This document shows, in pieces, positions 54,361-64,000 of a stretch of 64,000 nucleotides of DNA. The position numbers and the translations under genes are program-made. Numbering within the stretch: position 1 is the first letter of the stretch; each line of letters begins with the position of its first letter. The DNA is from Caenorhabditis elegans (Eukaryota; Nematoda; Chromadorea; Rhabditida; Rhabditidae): NCBI RefSeq assembly GCF_000002985.6, contig NC_003282.8:3038001-3102000 (forward strand), given 5' to 3'. The notes beneath the pieces were generated by a model that had not been told where the DNA came from, ran no database searches, and worked only from the letters and a program-made list of their open reading frames with translations.

Positions 54361-56502
54361 CAGAATTATAGAGAAAATATAAGGAGCATTTTGTCAGTTG
54401 AAAATTTTTTTGATAAAATCAAAAAAAAGCGTGATATGAGCTGCCAAAGCTGCCCATGCACTTGCCCATGGGCTAGGTGCGAATCAAAGTTAGGCAGGCA
54501 CGTACGCAGGTACACCTCAGGTGTGTAGGCACAGGCGCCAGTGACTGAATTTGTATCGAAAGTTTCTAGATTTTGCGAAATGGATCATCATGGAATATAT
54601 ATTCCAAAGTTGAAAAAAAATCTGAAAAACGCTAGATTTTAAGAGAAAAACATGTAAACTTTAGTACAAAATCAAACAATTTCAGATTTAAAAAAATTCT
54701 ACAAAAAAACAGGCTATAAATGGGCGGGGCTGATTGTAAAGAAAATTAAAAATATTCTGTATTAAACTTAATACTTTTTGATAGATTTTTTCCAGCAAAT
54801 ATTTTTTTTTCATTTTTTGGCAGACAGGCATAATGTAGGCATGCATCAAACAAATGCAGGCACAATAGGCACAAAGGCATGCCTTTAAAAGTGAGAATAG
54901 GAAATTAGGATGAATTTCCTAACCTAATATAAATCCTAAATGAATATTTCAAAGATGAAAATCACACTGAATAGAATTGAATTTTGATCGAAATTGATAC
55001 CAATTGGGGGGGGGGGGGGTGACTTATCAATTTCGGCGTTTTTCGAAACCTTTTCAGTTTGAACGTATCTAAAATTTTGGACAATTTTCCATGGTTTAGG
55101 GTAACCCTAGGGTAGGTAGGGTGAGGTCGTATAATTTGATACACTCTCAAGAAACAGGGTGTGGTAGTAGAAGGGAGGAGGAATAGAGGTAATGCCGTGA
55201 ATGGCAACACAAACAGCTAATGAAATATTGACCTAAATGAAAGGTGGTATGCAAATATTTGGATTATTCAGCGAAAAGGAAGTTGTGGTGGGCTTAGTTC
55301 TAGAACTACTGAGAACTACTGAAGATTAACTTGAGTTTGTTTAGGTTAGTAGTTATTCTCGATGAAGGGGGGATTAGCCTTTTTGAAAAGGTAACGAGAA
55401 AGTTTGAATATTTAGAAGATTTCAGAGTTTACTAACTGTTGTGCCTGCCTGCCTATAGGTCATCGCAATGCGTGCCTACGTGCTTACCTACCTACATAAC
55501 TGCCTACATACCTTCGTACATTAACATCTGCTTAGGTCTATATATAAACGTGCCTGCCTACCTGCCTACCTACTTTAGATTTTAGGTATACTGCAAAATA
55601 TAACAAAAAATGTGTGAAAGTTTGGTTACATCTTTCAAAAATTATTAAATTTGATCCTGAATTTTTGGAATTACAGTAAACTCCGTCATTTATAGGCTGT
55701 TTTTTTCTCGAATTTTGAAAAAAAATTTTAATTTTGGAATTGATTTTTGGAAAATGATTATGATAAATAATTTCCCAAAATCTAGAAATTTTGATACAAA
55801 TTCAGGCACTGGCGTCTGTCTACATACTTGCCTACACACCTTAGGTTTGCCTGCCTACGTGCCTACCTGAGGCGTGCTTTTGTACATGCCCACTTAGTCT
55901 GCCTACATGGCTACATGATTTGCTGTGTGTTTACTACCTCAGGTTTGCCTGCCTTCATGTCTGCCTACGTGCCCCTACCTTCAACACGAGAAATACGCTT
56001 GTTCTAGAAAACTCCACTATTTCAGGAAATAATGAAATATGAAAATTCGTACAGTTATTTGATTATTCACATGTCTTATAAAAATAGGGGATTTCTAAAA
56101 AATATTGTTCGGACGGAATGGATATAAATTGTGAAGTGAAGAGAAAGAAGAAGAAATGAATCAAAAACAATTGTAAATTCGTATTTTTCTGAATCTCCGC
56201 CCAATCAAAGAGAACGTATGTTCCCCTCCTAGTAGTATCCGCACATCTAATAAATTATGCGCATTTCTTTCAGCAGACGCACTTTTTTCTCACTAAAAAA
56301 TTAAAATAAAAAAATAAAAAATTTGATTTGAATTGGAACAAATAAAAAACGACGGAACACAGTGCGTACAAAAATCGGAATGTCACCGTGTGTGAATGTG
56401 TGATGATAGCGATTATTATCATAATCAATCATTTTTTCGGTACGTTTACCGACTTATGCAGGTGATATATATATTAGGTCTCCAAATAAGTTTCGGGTCA
56501 AA
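54361..56502. other. Gene-free stretch
   Basis: It holds a 14-G tract at 55006-55019, cctgcctacc clusters at 54470-54535, 54820-54890, 55440-55580 and 55800-55985, and otherwise AT-rich text. Bases 56180-56470 are more complex (tccgcccaatcaaagagaac, gcgattattatcataatcaa) and may be regulatory. Confidence 0.55.
55006..55019 (+). repeat. Poly-G tract, 14 G
   Basis: An uninterrupted run of 14 guanines in gene-free sequence. Confidence 0.95.
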
Positions 56503-57341
56503 AATCATAACTTCTTTCGCCTTTTATCGATTTTTTTGAAACTGTGAGAATTTATGTTATCAACTATGATCTTTCATTTTGATATGGTCACAAAAATTTT
56601 TGACCACTCGGAGTGCCCTAACTCGAAGCCAATTTTTTCAAGCATTTTTCTGATCCCGCTTCTTTGCAGCTTTGAATTGAGGTTTATGTGCGGACTTTGC
56701 TTTGTTTAGAATACATTGTAAGAAAACAAAAAAAGTTTGGTAAAAAATCCGTCCAAACATTTTTTTTGGTCGGTGGTCAAAAAATTTTTTTTTTCGAAAA
56801 TTCTTGATTTTTCATACAAAAATGATGTAGTCATGTGTGATCTATTTTTACAAATACAAAACATTTTAACTAAGTTCGTCACACTCAAATGATAATAGAA
56901 AACATAATTTTTTCGAAGAATTTTTGAGTTTTTTGAGTATTTCTCGAGATCCAAATTTCAAACTCAAATGTTTTGTATCTTTAAAAATAGTTTACACATG
57001 GTTCCATCATTTTTATACTAAAAATCAAAAACCAAAAAAAAAATTTTTTTTGAAGTTTTTTTGACGACCGACCAAAAAAAATTTTTTTGGACGGATTTTT
57101 TTTCCAAACTTTTGTTGTTTTCTAATAATGTATTCTAAACATAGCAAAATCCGCACACAAACCTCAATTCAAAGCTGAAAAGAAGCGAGATCAGAAAAAT
57201 GCCTGAAAAAAATGGCTCCGAGTTAGGGCACTCCGGGTGGTCAAAAAATTTTGTGACCATTTCAAAATGAAAGGTCATAGTTGATAACATAAATTCCCAA
57301 AGTTTCAAAAAAATCTATAAAAGGCAAAAAAAAGTTATGAT
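56503..57341. mobile_element. ~840-bp palindromic element
   Basis: Arms of about 390 bases face each other with moderate divergence. At the outside are tcataacttctttcgcc and its partner in aaaggcaaaaaaaagttatga. Further in, gtgccctaactcgaagcc faces ggctccgagttagggcac, and aatccgtccaaac faces its inverse. The centre is near 56915. There is no ORF of note. Confidence 0.85.
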
Positions 57342-58782
57342 ATCGAGGAGAGATTATGAAAAATGGGCGAAAATATAGGCATTTTCAGAAAAAAAACACA
57401 TTTCCAATTTTTTTTTCGGAAAAAAACTCGAAACTTTTTTTTTATTTTTATTTTTCAGAATGCTCTTTAAATATTGAAGAACTCTGTTTGAAAAATATGT
57501 TCATGTCAATTTATGTGCTTTGATTTTAAAGAAAAAAATTACTTAAAAAATAAAACTTATCAGTTTTTTTTTTAATTTTCAAGTTTTCTACCCAAAAAAT
57601 TAAAACATTAATTTTTCCAAAAACGTCTCAAAAGCCTTTTTCAATCATTTTTTTATTTCTAAAAGAAAAAAAAGGTCAAAAATTTGAAAGGCTGGAGAAT
57701 TTTCCCGTAAAAAAACTAGGTTAAAAATAAATTCCAAAAAAAAAAATATTTTCAAAAACATTTTTCAAAGGCTTGTAGAATTGTTCTAAAATATTTTAAA
57801 CTAGAAAAACGGTGTTAAATGTTTTTTTCCAATAAGATGAATTTAAAAATAAAAGAAAATGTTTCATAAATATATAAAAATTTCAATAAGCTAAAAAATA
57901 GAGCCAACGCCGATGGCAAAAAGTTTTTCAAAATTTTCAGTCAAAGTTTTGGTAAATTACCAAATTTTCCGAAACGTGGAGAAATTTCTAGAATATTTAA
58001 ATTAAAACACAAATTAATTATAAAACTCGCTTTTTGGTTGTGAATTTAAAAAAACTCCAAATTTTTTCGCGAATTTCACTGTAAAATTTGAACAAAAATA
58101 AAGAGATAGCGTTCAAAACTGCCAAAAATATATACTAAACCACTTTTGGAATATCTTATTCAATTTATCATATTCCAAACTTGTACCTACATACAAGATC
58201 GACTTCACCAAAGTGGTACTCCCACAGGGAAAATTGGGGGAGACGAATATGTATTTTCTTATTCTATTCTTTTCCATATTCTTAGTCCCTCCTCCCATCT
58301 TCTTGTGTGTGAAGGCAGTTCCCCAACTGCCAGGAGGCTCCGAAATAAATTGAATCAAAATATAGATGTGTTGGTGGTGCCGCCCCTTCCTCCTATTCTA
58401 CGCATTTAACGCGCATCGCCAAATGACGGATGGAAAGTAGAAAATATTTTTAGAATAATGAAAAGAGATGAACCTGCCTAACTTTGATATTCACAGAGAA
58501 AATAATTTAAAAATTTAAAACCCTTCCATGTTGGCACAAAAATGATGCATTCTAGGCATGTTATGCCTGCCTTGTAGGCACGCAGGCAGGCACGCCTATT
58601 GACAGGTGGGTTGGCTGTAGCAAGTAGCCTTTCGCTCACCTCAACATGCCTACGCGACTGCCCGCCTACCTGCCTGCCTATAAAACCACTTGGAAACCTA
58701 TAGTTTTATCAAAAAAAAAAAAAAAACCTATAATTTTGAAATAAAAAATGCTATTCGGCTGATGAGGCAGGCATATGCAGGA
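57342..58782. other. Gene-free stretch
   Basis: 57342-58140 is AT-rich with long A and T runs. Bases 58150-58420 are markedly less AT-rich (cttcaccaaagtggtactcc, ccaactgccaggaggctccg); this might be an exon or regulatory block, but neither strand gives a frame I can defend. A cctgcctacc cluster ends the stretch at 58555-58690. Confidence 0.5.
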
Positions 58783-59012
58783 AATTTCGTGTTGGTACTT
58801 GTGTATTACATGCCCTCATTTTTAAATCAAATTTAATGTTCATTAATTGACTCCATTTAAATTAAACGTAATATACATTTTCCCTTTTTAGGCTTAGAAA
58901 TTGCTATTTTCTAAGCCTAAAAATACAAAAGTGTGGTTCACGTTTTTATTTCGCATAACTTAAAAAATTACTATTAAAATGAGGGCATGTAATACACAAG
59001 CACCTTCGTGTT
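58783..59012. mobile_element. 230-bp palindromic MITE
   Basis: Terminal arms cttgtgtattacatgccctc and gagggcatgtaatacacaag are perfect inverses. A tight central hairpin, tttaggcttagaaa facing tttctaagccta, lies at 58889-58918. Outer bases gtgttggta and caccttcgtgt are weakly paired. Confidence 0.85.
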
Positions 59013-60038
59013 TTTAAAAATAGAACAAATTTAAAGCCCGCGGGGTCTAATTCTAAAATAAAAAGCATCAAAAATAGCCGGAAAATCGTCAATTTCATGC
59101 CTTCAGATCTCAAAGAATTCCCGTCTCGACACACCGTTTCAGATAACAATCTCTTACCATCTTGAACATTATTGAAAACAGTGTGGAGGATGAAGAGACG
59201 CAGAGAAAAAGACAACATTCAGAGATTGGAATCTCGAAGAGAAAAGGAAATTGGAAAGGTTCCATTTTAGAAAAATTTAAAAAAAAGGTTAAAAAAATTA
59301 ATGAATTTTTTTTACAATATTTCAAAATAGAAGTTCAGTTCATTTAAACTTTACCCCAACTGCACCGGATGTTCGCTCGAAAAAAATTAAATCGAAAAAA
59401 AGTGTGACCTTTTGGAGCTGCGCTTTTGGAGCAACGAAGCGAACGAAAATTTAAATAAGGAGTCGAAAATGTGTGCGAGATTTGAGATTTGGTTTTTGTT
59501 TAGAGGGAGAAAATCGAGTTTTGGAAGAGGTAAAGAAGAAGAAAAAGCGAAAAACTTGAAGACTCAAGTGCTTTTTTTGGAATATTCTGGTTGGAATGAA
59601 GTGAGAAAACCAAAAAGAAGAGAAAAGGTAACAACAACAAACATCACAAGTATGTACTACTGGAATCTAGCTTCCATATCCATGTATGTTTTTTTGAAAG
59701 AAAATGGGAAATTTATAATAGTTCAAATGAAATTACCAAATCATTACTATATCATCATTTATTTACTATATATAAAGCGCTTATTCCGTTTGTCCATAGT
59801 TTGTAGTCTATGTAGTCTTTGTAGTCTGTGAAGTTTTGGCTTCTGGAGGGATAGTGAGTTGGGCTTAGTGTAGGGATATAATCGGGGTGTTGTAGTGGTA
59901 CAACAGGGTTACGGTAGGAGTACTGTATGATTACGGTAGTTTCAGAAAAATTAGTTTTCAGTCCCAGAAGTCGGGGGCCGCGCCGGAGGTGCGGTCCACG
60001 GCTGGTTACTATATATAAAGCGCTATTCCGTTTGTCTC

Positions 60039-60059
60039 TGACGTCACGGGTGACGTCAC
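60039..60059 (+). promoter_or_regulatory. Two adjacent CRE-type sites
   Basis: TGACGTCAC occurs twice, 12 bases apart (60039-60047 and 60051-60059), about 30 bases downstream of tatataaag. TGACGTCA is the consensus for CREB/ATF bZIP factors. The same octamer-like sequence occurs inside several palindromic elements of this window, so it could be repeat-borne. Confidence 0.5.
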
Positions 60060-60157
60060 AACATTCAGCGCAAAAATTTAATTGGGAAAATTTTGAGGCT
60101 ACTTATGATGAATGTGCACCCGACATCGATCGAGGTACGCGATAAACCACTCGACAC

Positions 60158-60345
60158 TTTCCGAAAACATTTTGGCGGGAATTCAAATTTTAATTTTCCG
60201 AAAACATTTTGGCGGGAATTCAAATTTCAATTTTTAGAACTCATTTTGGCGGGAATTCAAATTTTAATTTTTCGAAAACATTCTGGCGGGAATTCAAATG
60301 TTAATTTTCCGAAAACATTTTGGCGGGAATTCAAATTTTAATTAT
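60158..60345 (+). repeat. Tandem repeat, ~40 bp
   Basis: Five units of ttttggcgggaattcaaatt, each followed by ttaattttccgaaaaca, with small changes. Inverse, degraded relatives are at 14842-14975 and 46748-46846. Confidence 0.9.
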
Positions 60346-62344
60346 TTGAAACCAAATTCCAAAAATTTGGATTTTTTTAGACATTTTTAACACCGCTGCA
60401 GATTTGAATTTCTAGAATGTTCAATTAAAATGCCAATGAAAAAAAATTGAAAAGTTTAACTATAATATTTGGTCACTTTTAGCAATGATTTTATATAATT
60501 TAAAGTGGTTCCATAGAACTTCGCAACTGACAACACTCCGCTAACAGGGCAAGTTCCACTAATTTTTTTAATTTGGAAATTATAAACCTTTTATCATTTA
60601 AAAAAAAATTATTGCTTTCTATTGAATTTTTAATTAAAAGTTTGAAAATGGGGCTCAATTTATTGTGCAAATTCAGCAAAAACATCTGATTTGAACTTTC
60701 CACCGCACGCAGGCCTAGGTCACCTTGTGACTTTTTATGCGTTAATATTATATACCTTACTAGTACTTAACTACTGACTAAAAAATGAGCCAGTTCACAA
60801 AAAAAACATGGAAAGATTCTGGAAGCTTTTCAGATTTTTTTTGAAATTTTTTTTCGATATAAAAAAAAAATCCAGCGTATTTTAATACCTCTCAACATTA
60901 TTGAAACTATCAAAAATCTGCAAGCCACGCATTTGGAACATTTTTACTGTTCTTTTTAATTTCAAATTCACAAAAATAAAAATTCAGATGCTCAATTTTT
61001 GTGATAAATTTTTTCAAGACAGTACGAAAAAATGCCAAAAAAAAAAAGCAAGCTTTCTAACATTTTCAGAAGTCTCGTTGAAAAATTTTTAGTTTTTTTG
61101 AAGAATTTCAAAAGGTTTCGCTACTCCGCATGTAAGAAGAAATTGAATACCATAAAACTTCTCAGATCCAGAAAACATGATTTGATTCCATAAGTCATAT
61201 TCCATAATAGACTATTTGAAATCGGAATTCGAAATGAACCTCATCAAAAGAAGAGCGGATCAAAAGAAGCGTTTCAAAAGACAATTAAACATGACCCCCT
61301 CCCCTGAATCTTTGTGATGAGAACTTATCATACACGCTTTCGGCAATAATCAAACCATATAATAGCCGTAAATCTTTTATCGACGATTTATAGCGACGGT
61401 GAGAAAAAGGGAAATAATGGATAGTGATAATGATGAAAAAGATGATAAGAAATTGATGGGTTACAGTTTTGAGATTTGAATTTAGAAATTTGAAAAAATT
61501 GAAAAAAAAAACATTTCTTTATTATGAAAACTATAATAATTGTAAAAAACTATTAGAAAATCGTTTAAATCGCTACTAAGAAGGTGAGCAAAAACTCTTG
61601 AAGAATAAGAACAGCTTCTGTACTATTCGGGGAGTGCACATGGATTAGGTAGCAGGAAAAAAGCGGATTAGACCCAGTGGATTAGGAGTCTTCAACCGAA
61701 GGGAACGAATCATTGGAAGAAGGGTAAGAACTTAATGAGGGAGAGGGTTAACCTAGAGGGTTTCCTATAGGGAGATTAATTTGGTCAATATTAATGTTAT
61801 TAGGTTTCAACACGAAATTCTGTAAATTTTGTGAATGGTTTTTATTGAAACTCTACTGAACAATTCAAAATGGAAACCTCCTCAACATGATATTTAGTTG
61901 GCTATGATTCAGGTTAAAACATGTGCTCAATTCTCTTATTTTTGTTTTGCCTTCAATGATTCCAATCAGGGATGGGCGGCAAACGATTTTATTTCCGGCA
62001 AATCGAGTAATTGCCGGATTTGAAATTAACGGCAAATCGGCAATTGCCGAAAATTTTGGGCAAATTGTGGTTTTCCAAATTTTTTTTTGGAAGCTTCAGA
62101 ATTTTAACTTTACTCGGCATAATTGTACGCATCCTATGAATGTTCTTACATCTAATTTAAAAAGTAAGCGAATTTTATCAAACTATCTTGAGAAAACGGA
62201 AAAAAAATTCAAAAAGGCACTGCTTCAAGTGTTTCCGTCTTTTGAAAAAATGCCTCTAAAAACTTCCGGCAATTTGATGTTCGGCAAACGGCAAATCGGC
62301 AATTTGCCGAAAATAAAAATTTTAGGCAAATCGGCAAACCGGCA

Positions 62345-62629
62345 TTTGACGCGCAAAATATCTCGTAGCGAAAACTACAGTAATTCTTTAAATGACTACT
62401 GTGGTGCTTGTGTCAATTTACGGACTCGATTTTTGAAATGGATTAAAATCGATGTAATACTAAAATTAGGCAAAAAAAAGAAACTAATAAAAAGGAAAAT
62501 GGAATATCGGTCTCACAATTCGAAAATAAATTCATTTCAAAAATCCAGCCCGTAAATCGATACAAACGCTACAGTAGTCATTTAAAGAATTACTGTATTT
62601 TTCGCTACGAGATATTTTGCGCGTCAAAT
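62345..62629. repeat. Inverted repeat with ~58-bp arms
   Basis: Arm 62345-62402 (tttgacgcgcaaaatatctc, then gtagcgaaaactacagtaat) faces its inverse at 62572-62629. A spacer of about 170 bases separates them. No ORF crosses it credibly. This looks like a common dispersed C. elegans foldback. Confidence 0.85.
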
Positions 62630-63651
62630 ATGATGTGCAATACGCATTCTCAGAATTTAATGTTTCCGTAATATCTATTAACTGTTTAAGTATTAATTCT
62701 AAATAGCCATATTCAAGAAAAACTCAAAGATGAAATTTGAAAACACAGAAAATAAAAAATGGAAAACGTGTTTTAAAATGTGCAAGCTTAAATGGCGCCT
62801 TCTGCCAAAATAAGACATAAGCCTCAGACAAACATTTTAAGTTTTGCTCCGTTTGCTCAGCGATTTTTCAAAATTTTTGATCTCCATAATTATTAAATTG
62901 CTAAAAAAATTTAGATTTGTCGATTGTCGAAAATCCAGAAATCCAGATTTCTGGCTTCCCTCATAAATTGAAATGGAAGAGTTTGCCGAACTAGGCCATT
63001 TTGGCTCGGCCATATCTGGGGTAGATTTAAGGCGCGTTGCGTGTCGCGTCGCGGATCGATTTTAGTTGTAAAACTAAATTTATTTGTCCATGTGGAGTAC
63101 ACGACACTTTCTCACGCGTTGTCCGGCAGGCGATTGTCAATGGAGCGCAAAAAATTCAATGAGGAAGGCCAGAACCCCGTGGGTTTTCGAAATTTGAAAA
63201 TATCGGTAATTGCCGATTTACAATCAAAGTTGCACAAAAAAATCACCTTGAATTTGAAAAAGCATTTGAACAAGTTGAAAAGAGCACCACATCCCAACTC
63301 TCTTGTCCTAATTGCTTTGCCTCCCTGAGGCGGATCCACATCAATGATCCATCAATCACTATTACACACATAAAGACACTTGGAAGACAGAGAGGCGCCG
63401 AGAATATCGGCAACTTGTCAAAACAGACGACACTTTTAAAGAGGATAATGATCGAGGGGGAGCACAGGAGCCCGTGGAGAATGTCATTTGGATAATGGGA
63501 TCAGTTGGAATGGGAATGGAGCAGCTTATATTGAATAGTTTAAAACAAAATGATCATGACAGTTATTGAGATAAATGAGTCATTTCTAATCATATATTCT
63601 GAATGGTTCTGAAGCCGGGCTGTTGGAAATTTCGAAATTTGTGAACAGGGT
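62630..63651. other. Gene-free stretch
   Basis: Bases 63030-63140 carry a dispersed repeat with gcgtgtcgcgtcgcggatcg, ttgtccatgtggagtacacg and gtcaatggagcgc. Bases 63300-63540 are of mixed composition (cagagaggcgccgagaatat) without a supported frame. The rest is AT-rich. Confidence 0.5.
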
Positions 63652-64000
63652 CACTGCAACTTTTTCCTCACGAGGGACGAGGAAAAGTGGTTTCTAGGCC
63701 ATGACCGAGGGGCCGACAAGTTTCAGCGGCCATTTATCTTGCTTTGTTTTCCGCCTGTTTTCTTTCGTTTTTCACCGAATTTTTTTGTTTTTTCTTAATA
63801 AAACTGATAAATAAATATTTTTTGCAGATGCTAAAACAATTTCCAAGTAAAAAAATTATGTATTCAGTGGGCAAGCAGCGGTGAAAGTGGTCAATGTAAA
63901 ATGATGGATTACGGGAATACAAAACCTAAACTTTTTCTGAAACATAATACATATGCTGCTTAAATGCTGAGACTACCTGATTTTCATAACGAGACCGCTG
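63652..64000. mobile_element. Left arm of a second copy of the 30808-31599 palindrome, cut by the window edge
   Basis: It begins cactgcaactttttcctc and follows the left arm of the first copy almost base for base to ttcataacgagaccgctg at 64000, with small changes such as ggccatgaccgag for ggccatggccgag. The right arm should follow outside the window. Confidence 0.9.

Larger units (their letters stand above)
36740..58690. repeat. Region-wide dispersed TGCCTACC / GGTAGGCA motif clusters
   Basis: Degenerate strings of cctgcctacctacgtgcct in either orientation appear repeatedly. The main clusters are at about 37630-37690, 38620-39055, 45150-45785, 46855-46965, 47155-47260, 47610-48000, 48350-48560, 49440-49930, 51275-51390, 51480-51830, 52330-52810, 52910-53115, 54470-54535, 55440-55580, 55800-55985 and 58555-58690. 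They occupy introns of the M1 peptidase gene and the spacer to its right, never its exons. The region left of about 36.7 kb has only stray matches. They generate many false ORFs rich in YLPTCL. Confidence 0.85.
59013..62344. other. Gene-free stretch
   Basis: It contains degenerate gtactgtag repeat at 59845-59946, the duplicated tatataaagcgc segments (59763-59794, 60006-60036), two CRE-like sites at 60039-60059, a tandem array at 60158-60345 and a gcggcaaa repeat fragment at 61966-62060. Bases 61140-61420 and 61640-61760 have mixed composition but no frame I trust. The 210-codon frame at 61923-62555 is repeat-derived. Confidence 0.55.

Noticed and set aside
59412..59831. 139-codon plus-strand ORF
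   Set aside because: Lys/Arg/Phe-biased sequence without coding texture, ending in a cttgtagt simple repeat.
61923..62555. 210-codon ORF
   Set aside because: Overlaps a gcggcaaa repeat fragment and one arm of an inverted repeat, Lys/Phe/Asn-rich, no splice or conservation clues.
1..64000. CRISPR arrays, bacterial operons or tRNA genes
   Set aside because: No evenly spaced direct repeats with unique spacers, no tRNA-like cloverleaf noticed, and the intron-exon pattern is plainly nematode.

Overview
The window is nuclear DNA from a Caenorhabditis nematode, very probably C. elegans. It is AT-rich. Its small exons are separated by introns ending in tttcag, it carries (TTAGGC)n telomere-type repeats, and its introns and spacers are packed with palindromic elements. 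The left gene is recognisable as eel-1, the HUWE1-type HECT ubiquitin ligase, which I recall as lying on chromosome IV (clone Y67D8C). That map placement is memory, not read from the sequence.

Layout. 1-11971 (minus): the N-terminal three quarters of EEL-1 in ten exons; the HECT domain lies beyond the left edge. About 13.99-14.3 kb (minus): the end of a small unrecognised gene. 15.3-23.9 kb (plus): a many-exon gene for a protein derived from a hAT transposase. 24.5-26.8 kb (minus): an unrecognised serine/acidic-rich protein. 27.0-27.3 kb: a non-LTR retrotransposon tail. 27.6-28.9 kb (minus): a secreted YGGG/glutamine-rich peptide precursor. 30.0-31.8 kb (minus): a tiny secreted Ser-Gly protein of chondroitin-proteoglycan type. 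32.15-38.18 kb (minus): a four-exon clarin-family four-TM protein. Its 4.7 kb last intron holds, on the opposite strand, an intronless 542-codon reading frame and an identical inverted copy of the gene's own 3' end. 39.7-48.9 kb (minus): a 15-exon type II membrane M1 metallopeptidase. 49-64 kb: no gene I can support, only repeats.

The genes do not form an obvious pathway or operon. Five predicted products are secreted or membrane proteins. The strongest structural theme is inverted repeats, at least a dozen of them. They include palindromes of 0.5-0.9 kb, one palindrome nested in another, and pairs of elements sharing arms. A second theme is a degenerate TGCCTACC/GGTAGGCA motif dispersed from about 36.7 to 58.7 kb and rare elsewhere in the window.

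The observations most worth following are the clarin locus (nested antisense ORF plus perfect 156 bp inverted exon duplication), the hAT-derived gene, the two small secreted proteins, and the interstitial telomeric array with a 54 bp higher-order period. All exon models were built by eye from splice consensus and reading-frame continuity.
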